From an uncultured Lachnospiraceae bacterium (GTDB lineage Bacteria; Bacillota; Clostridia; Lachnospirales; Lachnospiraceae), in assembly GCA_910578845.1 (NCBI GenBank), contig CAJTSL010000038.1, forward strand, positions 6,914 to 36,627: 29,714 nt of DNA. Reading direction: 5' to 3'. The notes beneath the pieces were generated by a model, which saw only the letters and a list, made by a program, of their open reading frames with translations, made no database searches and was not told where the DNA came from. Shown one piece after another: positions 7,698-16,165 of this stretch. Each line of letters begins with the position of its first letter. Within the stretch, counting starts at the first letter, position 1. Position numbers and translations under genes: made by a program.

Positions 7698-10067
7698 ATG
7701 AAAAAATTTTCGAATGTGAAAATTGCTAAAAAGTCTCTTGCATTGTTGGTGACAATGTCAATGGCTTTTTCATTAGTAGCCTGTGGCACGGATAATACCG
7801 AAACGCCTGCTACTGATGAGACGCCTGCTACCAACGATCAGACAGAGACACAGCCAGAACAAGAAACTGAGAAACCGGAAGAGAACGCTTCCGATAGTAC
7901 TGACAATGCCGAGACGGCGGCGCCTGCTAATGACACGTTGGTTGCCAGCGTAGAGCAGGGACTTGAGGGTAAATTCTCTCCGTTCTTCTCTTTAGCGGCA
8001 AATGATACGATGATCGATGAGATGACGCTTGTATATCTCATGGAGGTTGACCGTGTGGGCAACCCGATCCTGAACGGTATCGAAGGCGAGACACGTACTT
8101 ATAACGGAACGGATTATACTTATTATACGGCATCTGATATCGTGGTTACCGAGAATGAAGACGGAACTGTATATTATGATGTGACGATGAGGGATGACAT
8201 CAAGTTTACCGATGGCACGACAGCAGATATTGATGACGTTATCTTCGGTATGTATGTGTTCCTTGATCCTACTTATGATGGTAACTCCACTCTGTTCTCT
8301 TCCGCAATAGAAGGCATAGAGGCATACCGCAAGGGCGTTGACCCGCTATACTCTCTGTTGATCACTGCAGGCGAGGATAATACGGACTTCACATTGTGGG
8401 ATGAAGCGACCCAGAAAGCTTTCTGGGAAGAAGGATTGCCGGCAGCAGGGGAAGCATTTGCACAGTCAATCATTGATTATCTTGTGAATGCAGGTGCTGT
8501 AAACGCAGACGACCCGATTGAGGTGATTACGCCTAACTGGGGATTCGAAGTAGAAGAAGGCGCTACGGTGGCAGATTTCTTCAATGTTATGTTAGAGGCG
8601 TATGAGGGAGACTACAATGTACTGTCCGATACAGAAGCGGCAAGCGGTAGCATATGGAGTTATCTTGACCCTCAGTTCCAGGTAGGTGTCGAGACTGGCG
8701 AATCCGCGCCGAACGTTACCGGTATCCAGCGTACAGGCGATTATTCCATGCGTCTTGTAGCAACGAACGTAGATGCTACTTTGATCTATCATCTGGCACT
8801 GCCGATCTCTCCGATGCACTATTATGGTGATGAGAGCTTATATGATTATGATAATAACAGCTTTGGATTCCCGAAAGGTGATCTGTCTAGCGTGAAAGCA
8901 AAGACAACGGCACCTCTTGGCGCAGGTCAATATATCTTCAAGGATTACTCCAATGGTGTTGTATACATGGATGCTAACCCGGATTACTTCAAAGGCGCTC
9001 CGAAGATCCCGCACTTGAACTTCATGGAAGCTGCCGAAGCAGATAAAGTAACGGGTATCACGGCAGGAACGATGGATATCACCGACCCGAGTTATTCTAT
9101 GGATGTAGCGAACCAGGTAGCGGATATCAACGGCGGTAACGCAGACTTAGACGGTTCCGTGATTACGACTCGTTTGATTGATTATCGTGGATATGGCTAT
9201 GTCGGACTTGCAGCAGAGAATGTAAAAGTAGGTAAAGACGGTTCTTCCGAAGAGTCCCGCAACTTACGTAAAGCGCTTGCTACAGTTATTTCCGCATATC
9301 GTGATGAAGGTATTGATTCCTATTATGGAAATACAGCATCTATCATCAACTATCCGATCTCCAATACTTCCTGGGCAGCTCCTCAGGTTACGGATGACGG
9401 ATACCAGATTGCTTATTCCGTAGACGTAAACGGCGACCCGATTTATACGGAAGGCATGTCCGCAGAAGACAAATATGCGGCTGCATTAGAAGCAGCGCTT
9501 GGATATTTTGAAGCAGCAGGCTTTACGGTAGAAGACGGTAAAGTTACAGCAGCTCCCGAAGGCGCGAAATTAGAGTACCAGGTAAATATTGGTGCAGGTG
9601 GAGCGGGTGACCATCCTACATTCCTCGTTTTGAAGAATGCGAGCGATGCTTTCGCTTCTATCGGTATCACACTTACGGTGAATGACCTTGCAAATGCGAG
9701 TGATTTGTATTCTTCTTACCAGACCGGCGTTGCGGAAATGTGGTGTGCGGCATGGCAGGCAGGTACAGACCCGGATATGTATCAGTTATATCATAGCGAG
9801 GGTTCTACGAACTACTACCAGATCATTGATGAGGATTTGGATGAGATGATCGAGGCAGCACGTCTTTCCACAGACCAGACATATCGTAAAGGCCTTTATA
9901 AGGCAGCGATGGAGATCATCATGGACTGGGGTGTAGAAGTTCCTGTATATCAGCGTTCCGAATGCGTTATGATGTCTAGTGAACGTGTGAATACAGCAAC
10001 TATCCCGAATGATATGACGCCATATTGGTCATGGCAGGCTGAAGCTTATAACATGGAAATGAAATAA
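7698..10067 (+). CDS. oppA: Oligopeptide-binding lipoprotein (SBP family 5), enlarged
   Basis: 789 residues. A type II signal peptide ends in the lipobox LVAC with lipidated Cys29; a Thr/Glu/Pro/Asn-rich linker runs to about residue 78. The family-5 fold follows (VASVEQGLEGKFSPFF, DDIKFTDGTTADIDDVIFG, APLGAGQYIFKDY, GTDPDMYQLYHSEGSTNY). It captures peptides outside the membrane and passes them to the OppBC channel. Typical members have 500-600 residues; the extra length seems to lie in an acidic insertion at about residues 185-340, between the first domain strands and the YHLALPISPMHYYG motif. Ribosome site AAAGGGAGG is strong. It is first in the operon and is followed by an internal hairpin, as expected for a binding protein made in excess. 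The peptide assignment is by family and neighbours; nickel or sugar ligands occur in the family too. Confidence 0.9.
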   Translation: MKKFSNVKIAKKSLALLVTMSMAFSLVACGTDNTETPATDETPATNDQTETQPEQETEKPEENASDSTDNAETAAPANDTLVASVEQGLEGKFSPFFSLAANDTMIDEMTLVYLMEVDRVGNPILNGIEGETRTYNGTDYTYYTASDIVVTENEDGTVYYDVTMRDDIKFTDGTTADIDDVIFGMYVFLDPTYDGNSTLFSSAIEGIEAYRKGVDPLYSLLITAGEDNTDFTLWDEATQKAFWEEGLPAAGEAFAQSIIDYLVNAGAVNADDPIEVITPNWGFEVEEGATVADFFNVMLEAYEGDYNVLSDTEAASGSIWSYLDPQFQVGVETGESAPNVTGIQRTGDYSMRLVATNVDATLIYHLALPISPMHYYGDESLYDYDNNSFGFPKGDLSSVKAKTTAPLGAGQYIFKDYSNGVVYMDANPDYFKGAPKIPHLNFMEAAEADKVTGITAGTMDITDPSYSMDVANQVADINGGNADLDGSVITTRLIDYRGYGYVGLAAENVKVGKDGSSEESRNLRKALATVISAYRDEGIDSYYGNTASIINYPISNTSWAAPQVTDDGYQIAYSVDVNGDPIYTEGMSAEDKYAAALEAALGYFEAAGFTVEDGKVTAAPEGAKLEYQVNIGAGGAGDHPTFLVLKNASDAFASIGITLTVNDLANASDLYSSYQTGVAEMWCAAWQAGTDPDMYQLYHSEGSTNYYQIIDEDLDEMIEAARLSTDQTYRKGLYKAAMEIIMDWGVEVPVYQRSECVMMSSERVNTATIPNDMTPYWSWQAEAYNMEMK

Positions 10068-10103
10068 GCAATAAAATAAGAATGAAATAGAAGAACAACA
10101 GTG

Positions 10104-10132
10104 TTCCCTGCTCCGTTGGGGCAGGGAATTTT
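10104..10132 (+). terminator. Intra-operon hairpin between SBP and permease
   Basis: TTCCCTGCTCC (10104-10114) pairs with GGGGCAGGGAA (10118-10128), with a 3-base loop and a TTTT tail (10129-10132). The next gene starts 20 bases later, so this is probably a partial terminator or RNA stabiliser that raises SBP output over the membrane subunits. Confidence 0.7.
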
Positions 10133-10152
10133 CATAAGAAGGAGGGATTTTC

Positions 10153-11139
10153 TTGCGTAACTATATCATCAAGCGCATTCTGATATCCATCCTCATCCTC
10201 TTTAGTGTGACATTTATCATCTACGCGATTCTGCGCTGTCTGCCCGCATCATATGTGGAGACGATGGCAATGCAGCTTTCTACCGCTCCGGGGGCGAAGC
10301 CTTACGACGAATGGATTGCGCAGTTGAATGCTTCCTATGGATTGGATAAGGGTATCATTGCAGGCTATTTTGTCTGGTTGGGGGATTTTGCTGCCGGGAA
10401 ATTTGGCGACAGTTGGAAATTTACGGTTCCGGTTATTGAGAAGTTCCATGATGTCATCTGGTTGTCTTTCGTCATGGGCGCTATTGCTTTTATCCTACAG
10501 CTTATTATTGCAATACCGCTTGGCATTATTGCCGCTACCAAACAATATTCCAAGGCAGATTATGCGATTACAGCAGGTGCGTTGATTGGTATTTCGTTAC
10601 CTCCGTTCTTTTTTGCTACTTTATTAAAATTGGTTTTCGCGGTAAAGCTACAGTGGTTTGACGTATCCGGCCTGGTTGGCCGTAATTTTGCGCAGTTGAA
10701 TTCCTGGGAGCAGTTTATGGACAAGGCACATCATTTGGTGCTTCCTATTGCGGCGCTTGTCATCACTTCGATTGGCGCATTGATGCGTTATACAAGAACG
10801 AATATGTTAGAAGTATTAAATGCCGATTACATACGGACGGCAAGGGCAAAAGGCTTAAGTGAGAACAAGGTTATCTATAAACATGCTTTTCGTAATACAT
10901 TGATTCCGTTAGTAACGATTATCGGCGGTTCGCTTCCCGGTCTTTTCACCGGCGCGCAGATTACCGAAACTTTGTTTTCCATTCCCGGGATCGGATGGAC
11001 GGCTTATCAGGCTATGATCATCGGGGATATACCTTTTACGATGTTCTATATGACTTTAATTGCAGTATTAACGTTGGCGAGCAATTTGCTGACTGATATC
11101 TTGTATGCGGTGGTAGATCCCCGTGTGCGTATCGCTTAG
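10153..11139 (+). CDS. oppB: Oligopeptide ABC transporter permease, OppB/DppB type
   Basis: 328 residues with an N-terminal helix (IIKRILISILILFSVTFIIY), a periplasmic loop and five more helices. The cytoplasmic EAA loop that docks the ATPases is at about residues 230-260 (YIRTARAKGLSENKVIYKHA), followed by the conserved SIPGIG segment. It forms the channel with OppC. The start is a TTG at 10153 with AAGGAGGG at 10139-10146, at good spacing; an ATG start in the right place is absent. It is separated from OppC by 15 bases containing AAAGGAGG. Confidence 0.92.
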   Translation: MRNYIIKRILISILILFSVTFIIYAILRCLPASYVETMAMQLSTAPGAKPYDEWIAQLNASYGLDKGIIAGYFVWLGDFAAGKFGDSWKFTVPVIEKFHDVIWLSFVMGAIAFILQLIIAIPLGIIAATKQYSKADYAITAGALIGISLPPFFFATLLKLVFAVKLQWFDVSGLVGRNFAQLNSWEQFMDKAHHLVLPIAALVITSIGALMRYTRTNMLEVLNADYIRTARAKGLSENKVIYKHAFRNTLIPLVTIIGGSLPGLFTGAQITETLFSIPGIGWTAYQAMIIGDIPFTMFYMTLIAVLTLASNLLTDILYAVVDPRVRIA

Positions 11140-11154
11140 AAAGGAGGAATAGAG

Positions 11155-12711
11155 ATGTCTGATAATAATATGCCAAATGAGCAGGATAATGCGGTTTCTG
11201 AAGAAGTCTTATCGTTAAATGACGACCGTCGTGTCAAGACGCTTTCGCCCGGTGCGTTGGTAGTGAAACGTTTTTTCCGCAACCGTTTGGCGGTAATCGG
11301 TTTGGTTATGCTGGCAGTGATGTTCCTGTTTTCTTTTGTTGGTGGAATGGTTTCTCCTTATGGAGAAGATGAGCAGTTTTATACCTATACTTATTTGGAA
11401 AAAGAGTATGTGGGTGTGACAAGGAATGAAGATTTCCGTTATATATCCGCTGAAGGAAAGGATTTTGGCTCAGCGGCGCAGGCACAGTTCTTGATGGCAC
11501 AGATGCTTGGCAAGACGGAATTTGATTATAAAGATGTAAATTATGGAGTAGAGCAGGAAGGCACGGATTTCTATGCGATTTCTACAGGCGGCGAGGTAAT
11601 CGCCATTGCCTATAAAGATATCGTCAATGCTTCTGACGGCGTCCCGGATCTCTCCTTTGAAGCAAAGCACGCAGCATTGCAGATGTATACGAATGAGAAG
11701 ACAGGAGCTTTTAGCGCGGAAGGACAGGAGTATACGTTAGATGAAGATGGGAACATTATCTTAGGCGAAGAGGTTATGGCTTATGTGAGCCGTTTTGTCG
11801 TACAGTCAAAAGTAAGCGGTGTTGCCATTTCCAGGGATTTCAAAGAGCGCTTGGAAGAAGTGCTTGATAATGACGGTACAGAATTTGCTTATACCGGTAT
11901 GGACGGCGTAGACCATAATTATACGATCACCTATGATGCAGCAGCCAAAGTATGGTCTGTCATGCAGGAGACGGAGACTTATGTTTATAGCCAGTATGAA
12001 TCGCCTTCTAAAACGCATCCGTTAGGGACGGACGCTAATGGCATGGATATGTTGACCCGTCTGATGTACGGTGGCAGGGTATCTTTGATCATTGGGTTTA
12101 TCGTTGTGATCATTGAGACGGTGCTAGGGGTTATTCTGGGCGGTATTTCCGGTTATTTTGGGAAGTGGATAGACAACCTGATCATGCGTGTTGTCGATGT
12201 GTTCTATTGTATTCCGTCTCTGCCGCTGATTATCATCTTAGGCGCGGCAATGGATGGTATGCGTGTTGACCCACAGGTCCGTATGCTGTATCTGATGTTA
12301 ATCCTTGGGTTCTTAGGCTGGCCAGGAATTGCCCGCCTTGTCCGCGGACAGATTCTTTCCTTACGTGAACAGGAGTTTATGACTGCGACGGAAGCCTGCG
12401 GTATCCGTGTTTCCCACCGGATATTCAAGCATTTGATCCCGAACGTAATCCCACAGCTTATCGTTAACTGTACGATGGCGCTTGGTTCCGTTATGCTGAC
12501 GGAAGCTACATTATCCTTCTTGGGGCTTGGCGTAAAATTCCCGTTTGCTTCCTGGGGCAATATTATCAATGACGTGAATAACTCATATGTGTTGACGACC
12601 TATTGGTTTATCTGGATCCCTGCAGGGTTCTGTTTGTTGATTGCAGTGTTAGGATTTAACTTTGTAGGCGACGGCCTGCGGGATGCTTTCGATCCTAGAA
12701 TGAAACGCTAA
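11155..12711 (+). CDS. oppC: Oligopeptide ABC transporter permease, OppC type, with a large insert
   Basis: 518 residues against about 300 for the family. An acidic N-terminal tail and helix 1 (about residues 45-64) are followed by an extra domain at about 72-282 before HPLGTDANGMDMLTRLMYGG (288-307), where canonical OppC resumes with five helices. The EAA loop (FMTATEACGIRVSHRIFKHL) and the C-terminal GDGLRDAFDPR are intact. The insert begins just outside helix 1, so it should be extracytoplasmic. It is rich in Tyr, Asp and Glu and may be a repeated fold (two FDYKDVNYGV / FAYTGMDGVD-like halves). Role unknown; contact with the enlarged SBP is an inference. Ribosome site AAAGGAGG, ATG 11155. 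Confidence 0.9.
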   Translation: MSDNNMPNEQDNAVSEEVLSLNDDRRVKTLSPGALVVKRFFRNRLAVIGLVMLAVMFLFSFVGGMVSPYGEDEQFYTYTYLEKEYVGVTRNEDFRYISAEGKDFGSAAQAQFLMAQMLGKTEFDYKDVNYGVEQEGTDFYAISTGGEVIAIAYKDIVNASDGVPDLSFEAKHAALQMYTNEKTGAFSAEGQEYTLDEDGNIILGEEVMAYVSRFVVQSKVSGVAISRDFKERLEEVLDNDGTEFAYTGMDGVDHNYTITYDAAAKVWSVMQETETYVYSQYESPSKTHPLGTDANGMDMLTRLMYGGRVSLIIGFIVVIIETVLGVILGGISGYFGKWIDNLIMRVVDVFYCIPSLPLIIILGAAMDGMRVDPQVRMLYLMLILGFLGWPGIARLVRGQILSLREQEFMTATEACGIRVSHRIFKHLIPNVIPQLIVNCTMALGSVMLTEATLSFLGLGVKFPFASWGNIINDVNNSYVLTTYWFIWIPAGFCLLIAVLGFNFVGDGLRDAFDPRMKR

Positions 12712-12769
12712 AAATTTATGCTTGCGAATGGCGATTTGCAGGTTTGAGGGAAGGGAATGGTTATTTAGT

Positions 12770-13921
12770 ATGGCTAAGAATAAACCGGAAGGATATCTTA
12801 CTGCGAAGGAGTCGCGTAAGATTTCCAAAGAAAACCGTCGTATTACCAATCAGTTTGAAAAGGCGCGTAAACGTAAAAATGTGCCGGAGTCAGAATATTT
12901 GACTACCATGCATGACGAGAATAATGCGGTAGAATTTGATAATCTCCATACGTATTTCTTCACGGACGCAGGCACTGTGAAATCTGTAGACGGCGTTACC
13001 TTTGAAGTGCCTATCGGTAAGACCGTAGGCGTCGTAGGAGAATCGGGATGTGGAAAATCCGTTACCAGTCTGTCGCTGATGCAGCTAATCCAGCGTCCGC
13101 AGGGACAGATCGTAGAAGGGGAAATCCGTTTAAACCTGGGAGACGGTAAAGCTTATAATATTACCAAGACACCGAATGAGAAGATGATGAACTTAAGAGG
13201 CAATTATGTCTCCATGATCTTCCAGGAACCTATGACAAGTTTAAATCCGGTTTTCCGTATCGGGGAGCAGCTTGACGAGGTTATTTCTCTTCATAATGGA
13301 GAAGGGAAAAGCAAAGAAGATATTAAAAAGAATACGATACAGTTGTTAGAGATGGTCGGCATTGCCAATAGCGAAGGGGTATATCGCATGTACCCACATG
13401 AGCTATCAGGCGGTATGCGCCAGCGTGTCATGATTGCTATGGCGCTTGCATGTAGCCCGAAGATTATTGTTGCGGACGAACCGACAACGGCGCTCGACGT
13501 TACGATCCAGGCGCAGATCCTTGATTTGTTGCGGACATTGAAGGAGAAAATCAACTCCTCCATCATGTTGATTACGCATGACTTGGGCGTTATTGCTGAA
13601 ATGGCTGATTATGTAGTCGTAATGTATGCCGGACGTGTCGTAGAGAAAGGCACGGTACATGACATCTTCAGCAATCCGTCTCATCCATATACAATTGGAT
13701 TGATGGCTTCGAAGCCGGTAGTCGGCAAAGACGTGGATAGGCTATATTCTATCCCCGGTAAGGTGCCAAATCCAATCAATATGCCAAATTATTGTTATTA
13801 CAAAGATCGTTGCGAGATGTGTGTAAGTGGCTGTGAAGGAGCGTATCCTGAAGAAATCAGTTTGTCTGAGACTCATAAGGTAAGCTGCTATCGCTTCTAT
13901 GACGGAAAGGGGGAGAAATAA
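12770..13921 (+). CDS. oppD: Oligopeptide ABC transporter ATPase, OppD type
   Basis: 383 residues from ATG 12770; the frame is open upstream to 12722, but only 12770 gives a sensible N-terminus (MAKNKPEG). Its ribosome site (AAGGGA, 12751-12756) is 13 bases away, so the start is moderately sure. Walker A GESGCGKS at 90-97, signature LSGGMRQR, Walker B IIVADEPTTALD, and the C-terminal Cys-rich region (CYYKDRCEMC...C...C), the metal/Fe-S-type motif of the family. It couples ATP hydrolysis to OppBC. A basic extension of about 50 residues precedes the usual start; it is longer than in classical OppD. OppF begins at the next base after its stop. Confidence 0.93.
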   Translation: MAKNKPEGYLTAKESRKISKENRRITNQFEKARKRKNVPESEYLTTMHDENNAVEFDNLHTYFFTDAGTVKSVDGVTFEVPIGKTVGVVGESGCGKSVTSLSLMQLIQRPQGQIVEGEIRLNLGDGKAYNITKTPNEKMMNLRGNYVSMIFQEPMTSLNPVFRIGEQLDEVISLHNGEGKSKEDIKKNTIQLLEMVGIANSEGVYRMYPHELSGGMRQRVMIAMALACSPKIIVADEPTTALDVTIQAQILDLLRTLKEKINSSIMLITHDLGVIAEMADYVVVMYAGRVVEKGTVHDIFSNPSHPYTIGLMASKPVVGKDVDRLYSIPGKVPNPINMPNYCYYKDRCEMCVSGCEGAYPEEISLSETHKVSCYRFYDGKGEK

Positions 13922-14950
13922 ATGTCGGATGTAAACAATAAGATTGACAACCAATATACCCCTGTCACATATGATCCTCAGTATATTCTGATGGTTAATG
14001 AACTGAAAAAATATTTTCCTATTAAAGGTGGCATGATATCCAAGACAGTAGGATATGTGAAGGCTGTAGACGGCGTTACGTTTAACTTGAAGCGCGGGAC
14101 GACCATGGGCCTTGTAGGAGAGTCCGGCTGTGGCAAGACAACGACAGGACGGACGATATTACGTCTTTCCGGAGAGAAGACCGGAGGAGAGGTGCTGTTC
14201 AACGGCAAGGAAGTATACAGTCTGTCCAATAAAGAAATGCGCTCTATGCGTACAAAGATGCAGATTATCTTCCAGGATCCGTTTTCTAGTCTGTCTCCCA
14301 GGCTGCCTGTTGGTGAGATCATCGGTGAGGCTGTCCGTGAGCATGGATTAGTAAGCAAAGCGGAATTCGATGACTATATTGACCAAGTCATGGACAATTG
14401 CGGTTTGCAGCCTTTCCATAAAGACCGTTACCCGCATGAATTTTCCGGCGGACAGAGGCAGCGTATCTGCATTGCCCGTGCGTTAGCCCTAAATCCTGAG
14501 TTTGTAGTCTGCGATGAGCCGGTGTCGGCATTGGATGTATCTATTCAGGCACAGATCATCAACCTGCTAAAAGATTTGCAGGATAAATATAAATTGACAT
14601 ATTTGTTCATTTCTCATGACTTAAGTGTCGTGGAGCATATATCCGATACGGTAGGCGTCATGTATCTGGGGAACCTGGTGGAATATGGCGATACGAAAGA
14701 TATCTTCAAAAATCCGCTGCATCCGTATACAAAGGCATTGTTCTCCGCTATCCCGATCCCGGATCCGGATGCGAAGATGAATCGTATTGTATTGGAAGGG
14801 ACAATCCCTTCTCCCGCGAATCCGCCTTCGGGATGTAAGTTCCATTCCCGTTGTGCGAACTGTATGCAGAAATGCAAGGAAGTCGCACCGGAACAAAAAG
14901 AAATCGAGCCTGGCCACTATGTTGTGTGCCACCTCTATGACCAGGCATGA
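13922..14950 (+). CDS. oppF: Oligopeptide ABC transporter ATPase, OppF type
   Basis: 342 residues. Walker A GESGCGKT at 66-73, Q-loop IIFQDPFSSLSP, signature FSGGQRQR, Walker B FVVCDEPVSALD, switch His in FISHDLSVV, and the C-terminal Cys motif CKFHSRCANCMQKC. It pairs with OppD to drive the transporter. ATG 13922 directly follows the OppD stop, with GGGGGAG upstream, so the two are translationally coupled. Its own stop overlaps the start of the following small gene (ATGA). Confidence 0.94.
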   Translation: MSDVNNKIDNQYTPVTYDPQYILMVNELKKYFPIKGGMISKTVGYVKAVDGVTFNLKRGTTMGLVGESGCGKTTTGRTILRLSGEKTGGEVLFNGKEVYSLSNKEMRSMRTKMQIIFQDPFSSLSPRLPVGEIIGEAVREHGLVSKAEFDDYIDQVMDNCGLQPFHKDRYPHEFSGGQRQRICIARALALNPEFVVCDEPVSALDVSIQAQIINLLKDLQDKYKLTYLFISHDLSVVEHISDTVGVMYLGNLVEYGDTKDIFKNPLHPYTKALFSAIPIPDPDAKMNRIVLEGTIPSPANPPSGCKFHSRCANCMQKCKEVAPEQKEIEPGHYVVCHLYDQA

Positions 14951-15228
14951 GCCGGCGTGATGAATTTGAAGACGACGGACGCACAATAGCGGATATGAGC
15001 GGATTAGAACGCCCCCCCCTATTCCCTAAGCGTCCGCGGTCTTTTCAAGGGGAAAAAGAAGAGAAACAGAGTGAGAAAAAGACAAACCCATGGGAAGATT
15101 CCTCATTTACTTGGGGGGAGCGTATCCGATATATGGGAGTAGCGTTGGGAGCGGCGCTTTCAATTGCGCTCGTGCTGCTGGCAGGATTAGCATTGATTAT
15201 CTGGCTGATAACATTATATGCAAAATGA
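14947..15228 (+). CDS. Small single-helix protein coupled to oppF
   Basis: 93 residues, family not recognised. A charged, disordered N-terminal part of about 60 residues (RRDEFEDDGRTIAD, then LERPPLFPKRPRSFQG) is followed by one helix at about residues 66-90 (VALGAALSIALVLLAGLALI), making it a tail-anchored protein with the N-terminus inside. Its start overlaps the oppF stop by four bases (ATGA), so it is translated with the transporter. It sits before the operon terminator, so it is the last gene of the operon. A role in transporter assembly or regulation is plausible by location only. Confidence 0.75.
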   Translation: MSRRDEFEDDGRTIADMSGLERPPLFPKRPRSFQGEKEEKQSEKKTNPWEDSSFTWGERIRYMGVALGAALSIALVLLAGLALIIWLITLYAK

Positions 15229-15229
15229 G

Positions 15230-15253
15230 AAAGGTTCGCGGAGCGAACCTTTT
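15230..15253 (+). terminator. Operon terminator after the opp genes
   Basis: AAAGGTTCGC (15230-15239), loop GGA, GCGAACCTTT (15243-15252), then T. A 10-base perfect stem with a short T-run. It begins two bases after the stop codon at 15226-15228. Confidence 0.75.
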
Positions 15254-15337
15254 ATGTTACGGATGAAATGAACAAAAAAGGATGCGAATTGCCCAGAGAT
15301 CCATAGATATTGCCAAGAAACTAGAAAGAAAGGCGTA

Positions 15338-16009
15338 ATGATTGTCATGAAAACAATTTTCATCATAGATGACGATGTCTATATAGGGGATATGTTAGAA
15401 GAAGTATTAACGAAAGAAGGATATGGCGTGATGCGTGCGTATTCCGGTTCGGAAGCTTTGTTGGTATTAGAGTCAGGAAGACCGGATCTGATCCTGTTAG
15501 ATTTAATGCTACCCGGATTAAATGGAGAAGAAGTTCTATCTAAGATCAAGGAAATTCCTGTCATTGTTGTCAGTGCCAAAGCTGATATAGAAGATAAAGT
15601 GACACTGTTGTCAGATGGGGCGGTAGATTATGTGACGAAGCCTTTTGACTGTAGAGAGCTGATCGCAAGAATAGAAGTGCAGCTTAGAAGGCCATCTATT
15701 GAGAAGCAAACAGCATTCTTGCAGCTAGAAGACTTGGTTATGGATGTGGAAGCGCATCGCGTCTGTATTGATACGGAGACAGTGAAACTGACAAGGACGG
15801 AATATGCTATTTTGAAGCTTTTGATGTTAAATCCTACCCAGGTGGTCCCGAAATCAATCATCTTGGACCGGATTAGCGAAGATACGCCGGATTGCATGGA
15901 AAGCTCATTAAAAGTGCATGTCAGCAATCTTAGGAAGAAATTGCGCGAAGCCGGAGGCAGGGAGTATATCGAATCTGTCTGGGGCATTGGATTTAAAATG
16001 ATAACGTAA
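15338..16009 (+). CDS. OmpR/VanR-type response regulator
   Basis: 223 residues. Receiver domain: acidic pocket IIDDDVYIG, phospho-acceptor in LILLDLMLP (D55 from this start), VSAK and the conserved Lys in VTKPF. DNA-binding winged helix at about 125-223 (LTRTEYAILKLLMLNP, LKVHVSNLRKKLREAG). The start at 15338 has AAAGG only four bases away; the in-frame ATG at 15347 (spacing 13) is the alternative. It is separate from the ABC genes by 155 bases containing three direct repeats, its likely binding site. The partner kinase is at 17985, on the other side of the transporter genes. The arrangement is typical of antimicrobial-peptide sensing modules, but the inducer is unknown. Confidence 0.9.
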   Translation: MIVMKTIFIIDDDVYIGDMLEEVLTKEGYGVMRAYSGSEALLVLESGRPDLILLDLMLPGLNGEEVLSKIKEIPVIVVSAKADIEDKVTLLSDGAVDYVTKPFDCRELIARIEVQLRRPSIEKQTAFLQLEDLVMDVEAHRVCIDTETVKLTRTEYAILKLLMLNPTQVVPKSIILDRISEDTPDCMESSLKVHVSNLRKKLREAGGREYIESVWGIGFKMIT

Positions 16010-16076
16010 TATTAAATCATGTTTTAATAATGTTTCAAATGTTATATCTATGGAAACAGGCAGTTCTTTATCATAT

Positions 16077-16107
16077 CTTAACCTTTTCCTTAACCGTATT
16101 CTTAACC
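16077..16107 (+). promoter_or_regulatory. Three CTTAACC direct repeats, putative response-regulator operator
   Basis: CTTAACC occurs at 16077-16083, 16089-16095 and 16101-16107, an exact 12-base period. OmpR/PhoB-class regulators bind direct half-sites about one helical turn apart. TATCTT at 16117-16122 could be the -10 of an activated promoter. Function is inferred. Confidence 0.6.
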
Positions 16108-16165
16108 TTTATCATGTATCTTAGATTTGTACGACACATACATGAAGCAAGAATGGAGGAAGTTT

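Noticed and set aside
12722..12769. Longer OppD start
   Set aside because: The added codons (RMAICRFEGREWLF) do not look like the family and contain the ribosome site; ATG 12770 is preferred.
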